The notes: generated by a model not told the origin, from the letters alone. A DNA stretch of 64,000 nucleotides from Streptomyces sp. CB02009 (GCF_001905825.1 NZ_LIVV01000009.1:186001-250000), one strand, 5' to 3'. Positions 9,033 through 17,489 are shown, numbered from the stretch's first letter. Made by a program: numbers and translations.

Positions 9033-9077
9033 CCGGTGCCGGTGCGCACCGGCACCGGTCCGCGCGTGCGCGCGGAC
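9033..9077. terminator. Two adjoining palindromes between FG-GAP paralogues
   Basis: A 26-bp perfect palindrome with 13-bp arms (9033-9045 and 9046-9058) abuts a second inverted repeat (9058-9066 with 9069-9077). They lie between the stop of paralogue B (9101) and the start of paralogue A (9001) on the minus strand. They most likely terminate transcription of B, but could also be a regulator site for A. Confidence 0.6.
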
Positions 9078-9100
9078 CGGGATGCGGAACGGGTGGCGGG

Positions 9101-11338
9101 TCAGAAGACGCGGTCGGTGCCCAGCGTCGTGTACTCGCGCTCGGGGCCGGCTCTGAAGGGAGCCTTCCAGTCACCGGAGCCCAGGTAGTAGGAGACGACG
9201 GACCCGGCGCGGGCGAGGAGGTCCTGGCGGCCGTCGAAGTTCACGTCGCCGATCGCGACGGTCTCCTCGAACCCGCCCCAGCCGCCGCCGACCCGCGTAC
9301 GCGGCGCGAAGGTCCCGTCGCCCTTGCCGAGGTACAGCCAGAGGACACCGGCCCTGTCCCGGGCGAGGAGGTCGCCGGCGGGGCCTCCGGCGAGGTTCCC
9401 GGTGGCGGTCACGTCGTTGTAGATCCCCCAGCCGCCGCCGACCCGCTTCCGCGCGCCGAACGGGGCCGTGGCGTTCCCGGTGCCCGGGTAGGCCCACAGG
9501 ACGCCGGCCCGGTCGGTGGCGACGAGGTCGGCCCGGCCGTCGCCGGTGACGTCGCTGCCGCCCGCCAGGAGGTCGTACGTGTTCCAGCCGCCGCCGACCC
9601 GTACAGGGTCGAGGAGCGGCCGATGCCGGTCGCCGGAGCCCCGGTGCAGCCAGAGCACGCCGCTCGCGTCACGGGCCACGAGGTCGGCGACGGGAGCACC
9701 CGTGAGGTCGCCCGAGGACTCGACCCGGTCGTAGGCGTACCCGGCGATGGCCCGCTTCTCGCGGAGAGCGGGCCCTGTCCCGTCCGTGCCCGGGACGATG
9801 TCGACGGACGTGAACGTTCCGCCGCCCGGCTTCCGCGCGAACAGCTCGGGCGCGCCGTTGCCGTCGTAGTCGTGCAGGCCGGGAGCACGGCGGACGGTGA
9901 ACGTGCCCGAGGCACGGACCGGTTCACCGACCCCGTCGCGCGGCTTCGCCTCGAACGTCCAGGTGTACGTGCCGCCCGGGGCGGGGCGCCCCGGGGCGAC
10001 GAGGTCCTCGCCGTTCCAGTGGAAGCCGACGGCGTCGTCCCCCATGGCCTTCAGGCCCCTGAACTCGACCGAATCGACGCGCCCGCTGCCCGTCCTGCGG
10101 GTGATCGTGACGTTCGCGTGCGCGTCCTGCCGGGACAGGCGCCAGCGGAGGTCGACGCCGTCCTGACGGTCGAGGTCGATCGTGGCGGGGATGTCGGCGC
10201 CGCCGAACACGAGGGCGGTCGGCTCGCCGGTGGTGGCGACGAGTTCGGCGACCGGGGCGCCCTCCGCTCCGGCCGTGACGCGGTAGAGCCCCTCACCGTG
10301 CGCGATCGTCCCGCCCCTGACCAGCAGGGAGCCGTCCGGGCCGGGTGCCAGCGTTTTCACGCGGTCGAGGATCCGCACGCTGCTGCCGCTGCCGTCGGCA
10401 CGTTCCGCGAGCAACGGGGACCAGTTCTCGCCGGCCGCGCTGGAGACCAGCCAGTCCCCGACCAGACCGTACTTGTAGTAACTGGGCACGGTGGTGAGCC
10501 GCATGCTGTCGGAGCCGCGGCGACCGACGGCCAGGTGCGTGAGGTCCGGGCCGCTCCAGGCGACATGCGATGCCGACAGGGCCCCCGACAGACGATGGTC
10601 CAGGCCGGCGCGCACCGGAACGGCGTCGGTGACCGTGGCGGACGCGAGGTCCAGGACCGCCCGGGTGGAGCGGCGGGCGTCCACCGGTCCCGCCGACACG
10701 TACAGCAGGGCGGATCCGGACATGGTGCCGCCCTGCTGCACGACGGTGAAGCCGGCCTGGTCGCCGGGCAGCCCGGTGATCACCCGCTCCTGCGGGCGCC
10801 CCGGGCCGGGGACGAGCAGCCGGCCATCGACGGTGCCGTCCGCCTTCCGCACGGCGACGACGAGCGTGCCGTCTACGACACCCACGTAGTCGTAGGCCGC
10901 GCCGTCCTTCTCCAGCGAGGCGAGGTCGACGACGTACGGCTGCGCCCCGGCGGCCAGGTCGCGGACCGTGAGCACCCGGGACGCCAGGAGGCTGTTCGCG
11001 TGGTCGCCTCTCACGAGGACGTCCGAGGAGACGGCGTACGCGCCCGTGCCCGTGTGCAGGCCCTCGATCACCGGCGTCGTGACGCCGTCCGCGTACCGGG
11101 TCCAGCTGACCGTGCGCGTCTGCGGGGTGCGGGTGAAGAAGCCGGCGCTGCCGCCGCCGATGACGTCCACGTACCCCTTCGGGTACGGCGCGATCGTCTG
11201 CTGGTCCTCCTGCGCGGCCCCCGGCCCGGCGGGCGCGGCCGTCGCCTGGAGCGTGGTGAGCGCACCGCCCGTGGCGGCGAGGACGATGGTGACGGCGACG
11301 GCCGCGAGACGGCGGCCGCGCGTGCGTGTGCTGTTCAA
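9101..11338 (-). CDS. Secreted FG-GAP/VCBS repeat protein (paralogue B)
   Basis: Predicted secreted protein of about 745 aa, a paralogue of its downstream neighbour. The best start is TTG at 11338: GGAGGGAAG lies about 7 nt upstream and it leads straight into a basic n-region (NSTRTRGRR), a hydrophobic core and a TAAPAG cleavage area. ORFs starting further upstream would bury the signal peptide. The middle region has no motif I recognise. The C-terminal about 230 residues contain FG-GAP repeats (DYDGNGAPELFA, DVTGDGRADLVA, DVNFDGRQDLLA). No enzymatic motif is seen. The role is probably extracellular binding or surface display. Confidence 0.87.
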   Translation of the reverse strand: MNSTRTRGRRLAAVAVTIVLAATGGALTTLQATAAPAGPGAAQEDQQTIAPYPKGYVDVIGGGSAGFFTRTPQTRTVSWTRYADGVTTPVIEGLHTGTGAYAVSSDVLVRGDHANSLLASRVLTVRDLAAGAQPYVVDLASLEKDGAAYDYVGVVDGTLVVAVRKADGTVDGRLLVPGPGRPQERVITGLPGDQAGFTVVQQGGTMSGSALLYVSAGPVDARRSTRAVLDLASATVTDAVPVRAGLDHRLSGALSASHVAWSGPDLTHLAVGRRGSDSMRLTTVPSYYKYGLVGDWLVSSAAGENWSPLLAERADGSGSSVRILDRVKTLAPGPDGSLLVRGGTIAHGEGLYRVTAGAEGAPVAELVATTGEPTALVFGGADIPATIDLDRQDGVDLRWRLSRQDAHANVTITRRTGSGRVDSVEFRGLKAMGDDAVGFHWNGEDLVAPGRPAPGGTYTWTFEAKPRDGVGEPVRASGTFTVRRAPGLHDYDGNGAPELFARKPGGGTFTSVDIVPGTDGTGPALREKRAIAGYAYDRVESSGDLTGAPVADLVARDASGVLWLHRGSGDRHRPLLDPVRVGGGWNTYDLLAGGSDVTGDGRADLVATDRAGVLWAYPGTGNATAPFGARKRVGGGWGIYNDVTATGNLAGGPAGDLLARDRAGVLWLYLGKGDGTFAPRTRVGGGWGGFEETVAIGDVNFDGRQDLLARAGSVVSYYLGSGDWKAPFRAGPEREYTTLGTDRVF
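11198..11315. repeat. 118-bp direct repeat, copy 2 (signal-peptide coding)
   Basis: Second copy of the 118-bp identical block (first at 8861-8978), here encoding the signal peptide of paralogue B. The gap between copies is 2.2 kb. Confidence 0.93.
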
Positions 11339-11407
11339 GTGGATCTTCCCTCCCCTGGGAAACGGGAGGTTATCCGATGGGTGAAGTCCGGCCGCCACCG
11401 GTCTTCG

Positions 11408-11788
11408 TCAGACGCCCGCCCGCTTCCGCGGGGAGATGCAGAACGGGTGCCCCGCCGGGTCCAGCACCACCCGCCACAGGTCGGGCCGCGGCTGCGCCTC
11501 CGGCACGGTGGCGCCCCACGCCACGAGCAGGGCCACCGCCTCGTCCAGGTCGTCGACGTCGAAGTCCAGGTGCAGCTGCTGCGGCACGTCCTGGCCGGGC
11601 CAGGTCGGCGGGCGGTAGCCGTCGACCCGCTGGAAGCCGAGGAGCAGTCCGTGCTCACCGCCGCCGACCCCGGCGAACTCCCCGTCCGAACGCTCGTGGA
11701 GCGGCATCCCGGTGGCCCGGTGGTAGAACCCGGCGAGGGCCAGGGGGTCGGCGCAGTCGAGATTCACGGCGGTGGGTCGCATCAACAT
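11408..11788 (-). CDS. VOC-family (glyoxalase/bleomycin-resistance-like) protein
   Basis: A 126-aa protein with two beta-alpha-beta-beta-beta modules of the vicinal oxygen chelate fold. Module 1 begins MRPTAVNLDCADPLALAGFYHRATG and module 2 contains QLHLDFDVDDLDEAVALLVAWGA and ends with VVLDPAGHPFCIS, the usual end of this group. Potential metal or ligand residues include the His in QLHLDF and the late DPAGHPF. Actinomycete members are mostly of unknown substrate, so dioxygenase, lyase or binding activity cannot be told apart. Single gene, transcribed leftwards. Confidence 0.9.
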   Translation of the reverse strand: MLMRPTAVNLDCADPLALAGFYHRATGMPLHERSDGEFAGVGGGEHGLLLGFQRVDGYRPPTWPGQDVPQQLHLDFDVDDLDEAVALLVAWGATVPEAQPRPDLWRVVLDPAGHPFCISPRKRAGV

Positions 11789-11819
11789 GTGCGGGATTCT
11801 AGGCAGTTGGGCCGCGCGG

Positions 11820-11940
11820 GGCGGGGCGCTTCGGGGGCGCGGGGGTGGGGTGGGTCAGGGGCGGGCGCGGGGGTGGGCCGGGGGACGGGCGCGGGCCGGG
11901 CCGGGCCGGGCCGGGGGACGGGCGCGGCTCCGGCTGCCCG
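11820..11940. repeat. G-run-rich low-complexity intergenic DNA
   Basis: The plus strand is almost all G and C, with many runs of three or more G. It includes tandem GGGCC units (about 11893-11915) and a repeated GGGGGACGGGCGCGG block. No gene is supported here. It lies between the VOC gene start and the coiled-coil gene end. Confidence 0.7.
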
Positions 11941-12014
11941 TCGGCGCCGCTACTCCCCGTCCCCGCCGGCGTCGCTACTCCCCGTCCCCGCCGGCGTCGC
12001 TACTCCTCGTCCTC
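11940..12014. repeat. 3 x 25-bp tandem repeat across a stop codon
   Basis: Units are 11940-11964, 11965-11989 and 11990-12014. Unit 3 contains the last codons and the TAG stop (12000-12002) of the coiled-coil gene on the minus strand. Units 1 and 2 are downstream copies, each with the same TAG-containing core. Confidence 0.88.
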
Positions 12015-12878
12015 GCCCGTCGTCCCCGCGCGGCCCGTCAGTGCCGCCAGTGAGTCGCGGATGTGGTCCATGTGGCCGTGGATCTCGTCCCGGGCCTCCT
12101 CGTGCTCCCGCAGCACCCGCTCGGTCTCGCGCTCGACCCGCTCCGCCCTCATCCGGGCCTCCGCGAGCAGCCCGCCCGCGCGCGCCTCCGCGTCCTCCTG
12201 GCCGTGCCGGGCCTGCTCCTCGGTCTGCGCCAGGGTCCGCTGCGCCTCCGCGAGCCTCGCCTCCGCCGCAGCGGTCAGCTCCCCGTGGTGGGCGTCCAGG
12301 GCGGCCGCCCGGCCCTGCGCCGTACGGTCCGCCTCCTCCCGTACGGCCTTCTGCTCCGCGTCCTGCTCGGCGAGGAGGTCCGCCGCGCGCCGCTCGGTCT
12401 CCTCGAAGGCCTCCCGCGCCCCGGTCAGCCGCTCCTCCGCCTCGCGCCGCGCCTCCGTCGTGAGCTCCTCGGCCCGCGCCCGCGCCGTCGCCAGGGTCGC
12501 GCCCGCCGCCGCGTCGGCCGCCGCCCGGACGCCCTCCGCGTAGGCCCGCGCGGCCTCCGCCGCCTCCCGGCCCGCCTCCTCGGCCGCCTCCGCGAGGGAC
12601 TGCGCCGCCGCCTCCGCGGCCCGTACGAGCGTCTCGTCCTCCAGCTCCGCCAGCTCCAGGATCTTCCCCGCCCGGTCGCCGAGGGTCTCGTACCGGTGCG
12701 GCACCAACGCCTCGACGGCCGCGCGCAGCCGCGCCGCCTCGGTCTCCATCTCCTTCGCGAGGACGGTGAGCCGCGCGGCCCGCTCCCAGGCGCCGTCGCG
12801 GTCCTGGGAGAGCGCGGCGAGATGGCGGTCGACCTGCTCGGGCCGGTACCCGCGCCCCCGTCCGACAGCGAAACTCAT
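12000..12878 (-). CDS. Long coiled-coil protein, DivIVA/Scy-like (annotated 'cellulose-binding' in relatives)
   Basis: A 292-aa Ala/Glu/Arg-rich protein that is almost entirely coiled coil from about residue 60 to 280. The N-terminus (VGRGRGYRPEQVDRHLAALS, residues 5-24) is the conserved DivIVA-like leader shared by a family in Streptomyces often labelled cellulose-binding protein and related to the polar-growth filaments Scy and FilP. It probably assembles into filaments or membrane-associated scaffolds near hyphal tips or septa. The ATG at 12878 has GGGAAGGGG upstream. The acidic C-terminus (GEDEE) is the part copied by the tandem repeat that runs past the stop. Confidence 0.8.
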   Translation of the reverse strand: MSFAVGRGRGYRPEQVDRHLAALSQDRDGAWERAARLTVLAKEMETEAARLRAAVEALVPHRYETLGDRAGKILELAELEDETLVRAAEAAAQSLAEAAEEAGREAAEAARAYAEGVRAAADAAAGATLATARARAEELTTEARREAEERLTGAREAFEETERRAADLLAEQDAEQKAVREEADRTAQGRAAALDAHHGELTAAAEARLAEAQRTLAQTEEQARHGQEDAEARAGGLLAEARMRAERVERETERVLREHEEARDEIHGHMDHIRDSLAALTGRAGTTGEDEE

Positions 12879-13036
12879 CCCTGGCGCCCCTTCCCTGTGC
12901 CCGACCCGAACGTCCAGGATGCTGCATCAGAACGGACAAAAGACGCCCAACGTGCATACACGTCGAGCGCCTTTCATCACATTCTGTCCAGCAGAGTCTG
13001 TCCAGCGGCGTCGGCGGGAAAACCCGCCCCCACCTT

Positions 13037-15697
13037 CTACAGAAGCCCGTCCCACATCTGCTCGAGCAGCACCGACCACCAGTTCTCCGGCGACGACAGC
13101 GCCGCCGGGTCCAGCATCGCCAGCTGCGCCTGGAAGTCGACCGTCCAGCGGCCCGCCTGCTCCGGGTTCAGCCCGAACCGCAGCCGCCACATCCGGCCGA
13201 GCAGCGCCATCGCACGCGTGAACTCCGGCAGCCCGGTGTTCACGAACTGCGGCGGCACCGGCTGCCCGCCGGGACCGGCCTCCACCGGCACCGCCACGAT
13301 GTGCGCGGTCCCGTACTGGACGCAGATCGCCCGGCCGAAGTCCGAACCGAGCACCAGGTACGAGCTCGCGTCCGGCGCGGCCTGGACCTGCCGCTGCGCC
13401 GCGAGCTCCGCCAGCGTCGGCACCACCGGCACCGCGGGCTGCGCCCAGAAGAACGGCCCGAAGTCCGCCGGCAGACCCGCCCACACCAGCGTGCGCGCCA
13501 CCAGTTCCGGCACGCCCTGCCGCGACACCGCGCGCTGGTCGAAGCGGAGGATGCCGGGACCGAACGCCCCGGCCAGCTCCTGCGCGATCGCCTCCGGCGG
13601 AACCGGCGGCGCCGGCTGCACCTGCGGCAGCGGCGCCCGCACCGGCGCCGGCCGCGCGGGACCGTCCGCGACCTGGTGCAACTCACCCTGATGGGTCAGG
13701 AGTTGCTGCATGCCCTGCTGACGGCCCGCGTGATCACGACCGTACGGGGCGATGCTGGTGATCCGCGCCTGCGGCCAGGTCTCCCGGATCATCCGCGCGC
13801 AGTAACCACCCGGCAGCTCGCAGGACTCCAGCTCCGTGTGCAGTTCCAGCACCTGCTGCGGCGGCACGTTCATCGCGCGCAGCTCGTGCAGGATCTGCCA
13901 CTCCGGATGCGGGGTGCCCGGCGCCGAACGCCGGATGATCTGCGCCTCCGACCCGTCGGGCGCGCGATAGCGCAGCACCGCCTGGTAGCCGGGACCGACC
14001 GTCGGCTGACCCGCCGGATGCGGATAGCCGTACGCGGGAGGTACGGCCCCGGGCACGGGACCAGGACCCGGACCCGGTACGGGACCCGGTGCGGGCGGCG
14101 GTGCGTGACCGCCGTGCAGCGGCGGCGGCGGAGCCGGCGGCCCCGGGGGCTGCGGCGCCGCCGGACCGGCCGGACCCGGGTGGGCCAGCATCGTCGCGGC
14201 GTGCTCCAGACCGCCCGCGGGCGTGCCGGGCACACCCGGCGGCGGGGGCGGCGGCGGAGGCGCGCCCGGACCGCCCTGGTTCGGGTGCGCCAGCATCGTC
14301 GCCGCGTGGTGCACGGGCTGCGGCGGCGTCGGCGGACCGGGCGGGGCCGGGGCGGGCGGCGGACCGGGCGGACCCGGCTGCGCGGGCGGCCTGGGCCCCT
14401 CGGGACCAAGCTGCGACACCAGCTGGGTGGGGATGTACGCACCCGCACCCGACGAACCGCCGGGGACGCCCGGCGCTCCCGGCGGCGGCGGGGGCGCCGC
14501 CGGTCCGCGCCCGCTCTTCGGCGGCAGCGCGGCCTTGCTGGTCGCCTCGTCCGCGATGTCACGGGCACCCGGCGCCGAGGGCGCGGGCGCGGGGGGCGGC
14601 GGCGTGCCGGGACCCGCGGCCTGCGGAGGCGCGGGAGCGTGCGGCGCGGACGGCGGGGTCGGCGCGGCACCGCCCGGCGGCGGCGCGGCCGGGTCGAGCC
14701 GGGGCGCCACGGCGGTCGGCGGCAGCGCGCTGCCGCCCTTCATCAGAGCGGTCGGCGCGTCGGCACCCACCTGCGGCGGCGGGGTGTCCTCGTCGTCCGT
14801 CCCCGACAGCGCGGGCGCGAACACGGTCGCGGGCAGCGGCACCGCGCCGTCCGCGCCACCGGAACTCGCGTTGGCATCGGCCCACGGGCTCGGCGCGGGC
14901 GGCGGAGTCGGCGCGGGACCGGGCGCCGGCCCGGACGCGGGCGGAGCCGGGGGCGCGGCCGGCGGCGCGACCGGCGCGGCGGGGGCCGCAGCGGCAGCGG
15001 TCACCGGAGCCTGGGCCGCCGGAGCCGCGGGGGCCGGAGCATGGGCCGCGGGAGCGGGAGCCGGAGCCTGGGCCGCGGAGGCCGGAGCCACACCCGCGCC
15101 CACACCCGCGCCCACACCCGGCGTCCCCGCCGGAACCCCGTCCATCGCGGTCGGCTCGTACGCGAGGCCACCCGCCACCGCGGACACCCCCGCACCCTCC
15201 GACGCGGAGGAAGAGGAGGCGACCGAGGCCGAGGGCCCCGTCTCCGCCGCCGCCACCGGCTCCGACGCGTCGTCCTCGGACGCCTCCGGGATCCCGCTCT
15301 CCTGCGAGGCGTTCGGCTGCTTCGGCAGCCCGATCCGGTCCGCCGCGTCCTGCAGCCACTCCGGCGGACTCAGCAGGAACGACGTCTGGTTCAGATCGAT
15401 CCGCGCCGCCGGCACGGCCGCCTGCGCCGGAACGTCCTCCGACGTCCCGTACTCCTCCTCGTACCGGCGGATCACCTCACCCACCGGCAGCCCCGGCCAC
15501 AGCGTCGCCTCACCGCTGTCCCGGGCGATCACCAGCCGCTGGCGCCCGCCGTCCGACGTCGGACCGCCCTCGCGGTCCTCCGCCCACACCACGAACCCCA
15601 GCTCGAACTCCCGCACCCGCACCTCACGGTGCTGATACGCCGGCAGGTCGCCGTTGATCCATTCCTCGGCGCGCTCCTGCGCCTGCGCGAACGTCAC
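13037..15697 (-). CDS. YrhB / deaminase / SUKH-4 fusion protein
   Basis: An 886-aa protein from the GTG at 15697 (an adjacent GTG at 15700 is equally possible). Residues 1-85 resemble YrhB-type immunity domains (RDSGEATLWPGLPVGEVIRRYEEE). A very long Pro/Ala/Gly linker (about 180-560) includes two copies of HAATMLAHP. A nucleic-acid deaminase-like domain follows, with His604-Glu605 (ILHELRAM) and a Cys pair at 626 and 633 (CELPGGYC). The last about 190 residues are SUKH-4-like. Deaminase and SUKH domains belong to polymorphic toxin-immunity systems, so this polypeptide seems to hold both toxin-type and immunity-type modules. The CX6C spacing differs from the usual CX2C, so activity is uncertain. 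It starts 10 nt after the WHH-SUKH gene and forms an operon with it. Confidence 0.8.
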   Translation of the reverse strand: MTFAQAQERAEEWINGDLPAYQHREVRVREFELGFVVWAEDREGGPTSDGGRQRLVIARDSGEATLWPGLPVGEVIRRYEEEYGTSEDVPAQAAVPAARIDLNQTSFLLSPPEWLQDAADRIGLPKQPNASQESGIPEASEDDASEPVAAAETGPSASVASSSSASEGAGVSAVAGGLAYEPTAMDGVPAGTPGVGAGVGAGVAPASAAQAPAPAPAAHAPAPAAPAAQAPVTAAAAAPAAPVAPPAAPPAPPASGPAPGPAPTPPPAPSPWADANASSGGADGAVPLPATVFAPALSGTDDEDTPPPQVGADAPTALMKGGSALPPTAVAPRLDPAAPPPGGAAPTPPSAPHAPAPPQAAGPGTPPPPAPAPSAPGARDIADEATSKAALPPKSGRGPAAPPPPPGAPGVPGGSSGAGAYIPTQLVSQLGPEGPRPPAQPGPPGPPPAPAPPGPPTPPQPVHHAATMLAHPNQGGPGAPPPPPPPPGVPGTPAGGLEHAATMLAHPGPAGPAAPQPPGPPAPPPPLHGGHAPPPAPGPVPGPGPGPVPGAVPPAYGYPHPAGQPTVGPGYQAVLRYRAPDGSEAQIIRRSAPGTPHPEWQILHELRAMNVPPQQVLELHTELESCELPGGYCARMIRETWPQARITSIAPYGRDHAGRQQGMQQLLTHQGELHQVADGPARPAPVRAPLPQVQPAPPVPPEAIAQELAGAFGPGILRFDQRAVSRQGVPELVARTLVWAGLPADFGPFFWAQPAVPVVPTLAELAAQRQVQAAPDASSYLVLGSDFGRAICVQYGTAHIVAVPVEAGPGGQPVPPQFVNTGLPEFTRAMALLGRMWRLRFGLNPEQAGRWTVDFQAQLAMLDPAALSSPENWWSVLLEQMWDGLL

Positions 15698-15707
15698 CAC
15701 AGCCCAC

Positions 15708-16706
15708 TCACTCCCCCACCGGGACGACCGGCACCGCACGCGCGAAGCCACCGTCCACCATCAGGTTCGCCACCGTCTCCAGCTCCGGCGGATTGCCCGC
15801 GAGCCGCTGCAGAAACGCGTCGAAGTCCGCACCACAGGGCAGCAGCAGCCGCTCCACCCGCTCACCCACCGACCAGCCCGCCGCGACCTCGCCGGAGTCC
15901 CGGGCGTCGTCGTACGCGCAGAACCACACCGAACCGACCCCCTCACCCCGCACCTTCAGCGCGACCAGACCGCCCTGGACGAACGCCACGCCCAGATAGT
16001 CCTTGGTCAGATGGTCACGGAGGCACTTGTTGACGTAGACGAGGTCGTTGACCCCCGCCTCCTCCCGCACCGTGAAGAACGGCTGGTCGACCAGGAGCCC
16101 CAGCTCCGCGTCGAGCGCCGCACCCACCGGGGCGCACCCGCCGGCCGCCCGCAGGAACGAGCGGTACGCGCCCGGAAGCCGGTAGCCGAGATCCTCCTCG
16201 ACACCCTGCAACTGCTGCTCCGACACCGACACCAGGCCCTTCGGCAGCCCGAAGTGCGCCGGCCGGGTCTCCTGCAGCGGACGCGTGCCCCGCTTCATGT
16301 GGTCGACGGCGGCCGTCGCCACCCCGCCGTGATGGCGCAGCAGCGCCTTCACCTCGACCGGGACCAGCTCCATCCGACGACTGCGGGCCACGTGGTGCCA
16401 GGTCCAGCCGTGCGGCGTCGCCACCGACGGGATCGTGTCCCACAGCTCATGACCGGTCGCCGCCATCGCCGCGTTCGCCGACACGTAGTCCGTGAGCCGC
16501 AGCTCGTCGACGCCGAAACCCTCCGGCGGTTCGGCGATCTCCGCCGCCGCGCGCGCGTACGGCGAGAAGTCCGGATGCCCGAACTCGTCCACCCGCACCC
16601 CTCGCGGATGCCGGGAGGCCCGGACCGGGTCCGGGAAGTGCACGACCTGCCCGGCATAGGCGGCGTTCGGTGGCGCGGTGTCCTGCCCGAGCCGACCTGT
16701 CGTCAT
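15708..16706 (-). CDS. WHH-type nuclease domain fused to SMI1/KNR4 (SUKH-1)
   Basis: A 332-aa protein from the ATG at 16706 (AGGGGGC upstream), preferred over a start six residues earlier. Residues about 95-130 contain HGWTWHH followed by LVPVEVKALLRHHGG, the signature of WHH/LHH nucleases of the HNH/Endo VII superfamily. The His expected in LVPxxxH is replaced by Lys (VEVK), so catalysis may be lost. Residues about 155-320 form a SUKH-1 domain: VSVSEQQLQGVEEDLGYRLP, the segment before SFLRAAGG, and a later NDLVYVNKCLRDH. SUKH-1 proteins are the immunity partners of exactly such nucleases. This looks like an inactivated or self-immune toxin fusion. Confidence 0.8.
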   Translation of the reverse strand: MTTGRLGQDTAPPNAAYAGQVVHFPDPVRASRHPRGVRVDEFGHPDFSPYARAAAEIAEPPEGFGVDELRLTDYVSANAAMAATGHELWDTIPSVATPHGWTWHHVARSRRMELVPVEVKALLRHHGGVATAAVDHMKRGTRPLQETRPAHFGLPKGLVSVSEQQLQGVEEDLGYRLPGAYRSFLRAAGGCAPVGAALDAELGLLVDQPFFTVREEAGVNDLVYVNKCLRDHLTKDYLGVAFVQGGLVALKVRGEGVGSVWFCAYDDARDSGEVAAGWSVGERVERLLLPCGADFDAFLQRLAGNPPELETVANLMVDGGFARAVPVVPVGE

Positions 16707-16833
16707 GGCGGTTGCCCCCTGCACTGGCGTCGCTGACTGCTACTACCCGCAGCCGCTGGCTGCTCCTGACTGATGCCGCACAGCCTATGCGCTGGCACAA
16801 GAGCCCGAACCGGCCCGATCCGACGGTCACCAA

Positions 16834-16853
16834 CTGTCACGACGCCATGACAG
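16834..16853. promoter_or_regulatory. Inverted repeat in the divergent toxin-cluster promoter region
   Basis: CTGTCA (16834-16839) and TGACAG (16848-16853) form perfect 6-bp arms separated by 8 bp, in the 267-bp gap between the divergent WHH-SUKH and YwqJ-deaminase genes. The spacing suits a dimeric regulator. No regulator gene lies adjacent. Confidence 0.35.
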
Positions 16854-16973
16854 GTGCACCATGATTCCGACACACCGAAGCGGCGTTTCAGCGCCCCAGC
16901 TTCCCCATATGGCTCCCTATTTGGCAGGCTGTCCACGCAACTCGGGGGATTGCAGGAGGGGAAGACCAGCACC

Positions 16974-17489
16974 ATGCACGCAGCACCGACACCCACACAG
17001 GGTGACCCACGCCTCAACTGGAGCAGCAGCGCCGACACCACGCGCGCGCCGTTACTGCGTCAGCGCCGCGACGGCATCCTCCCCACCGTCGGGGCCGCGC
17101 TCTCCGTCCGCGGCGAGACGACCCTCACGTGCACCGCCGGCCGCGGCGACCGGCCGCCCGCCCTGCACGCACTCGTCCAGGACTTCCTGGACACCCTCAC
17201 CAGCGGCCAGCGCGAACGCTTCACCGGACGCTGTCCCGAGGCGATCCTGCTCTCCCGGCACCTCACCGCCACCGAGAACGCCCGCTCCAAGCGCGCCCAG
17301 CGCAAACCGCTCACCCCCGGCGAGGCCCGCCGCTCCCTCAAACACGCCAAGCTCACCGCACGGCACATCCGCGAGGACGGCGACCCCCTGCACGGCGGCT
17401 ACGCCGCACCCTGCCGCTCCTGTACGGCGATGCTCGCCCACTTCGGCGTCCGCACCGTCGACCCCACCACGCCTGTCGAGAACGGCTGA
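16974..17489 (+). CDS. YwqJ-type deaminase with a TTA codon
   Basis: A 171-aa protein of the YwqJ-related deaminase family, the nucleic-acid deaminase toxin domains of bacterial polymorphic systems. A complete zinc/catalytic set is visible: Cys87-x-Glu89 in GRCPEA, and Cys147/Cys150 in PCRSC. Codon 27 is TTA (17052-17054), the codon read by bldA tRNA in Streptomyces, so translation should be tied to development. The start is an ATG at 16974 with AGGAGGGG about 13 nt upstream; a TTG at 16950 is an alternative. It has no secretion signal or delivery domain. It is followed after 10 nt by a SUKH-3 immunity-type gene. Confidence 0.85.
   Translation: MHAAPTPTQGDPRLNWSSSADTTRAPLLRQRRDGILPTVGAALSVRGETTLTCTAGRGDRPPALHALVQDFLDTLTSGQRERFTGRCPEAILLSRHLTATENARSKRAQRKPLTPGEARRSLKHAKLTARHIREDGDPLHGGYAAPCRSCTAMLAHFGVRTVDPTTPVENG

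Noticed and set aside
7943..12463. A 1506-aa open frame on the plus strand
   Set aside because: It is antisense to two FG-GAP genes, the VOC gene and the coiled-coil gene. Its composition is Gly/Arg/Ala-rich as expected of a high-GC shadow frame, and it has no recognisable domain.
13301..16033. A 910-aa Arg-rich plus-strand frame
   Set aside because: It is a shadow of the Pro-rich linker of the YrhB-deaminase-SUKH-4 protein, since Pro codons read as Arg/Gly in other frames.
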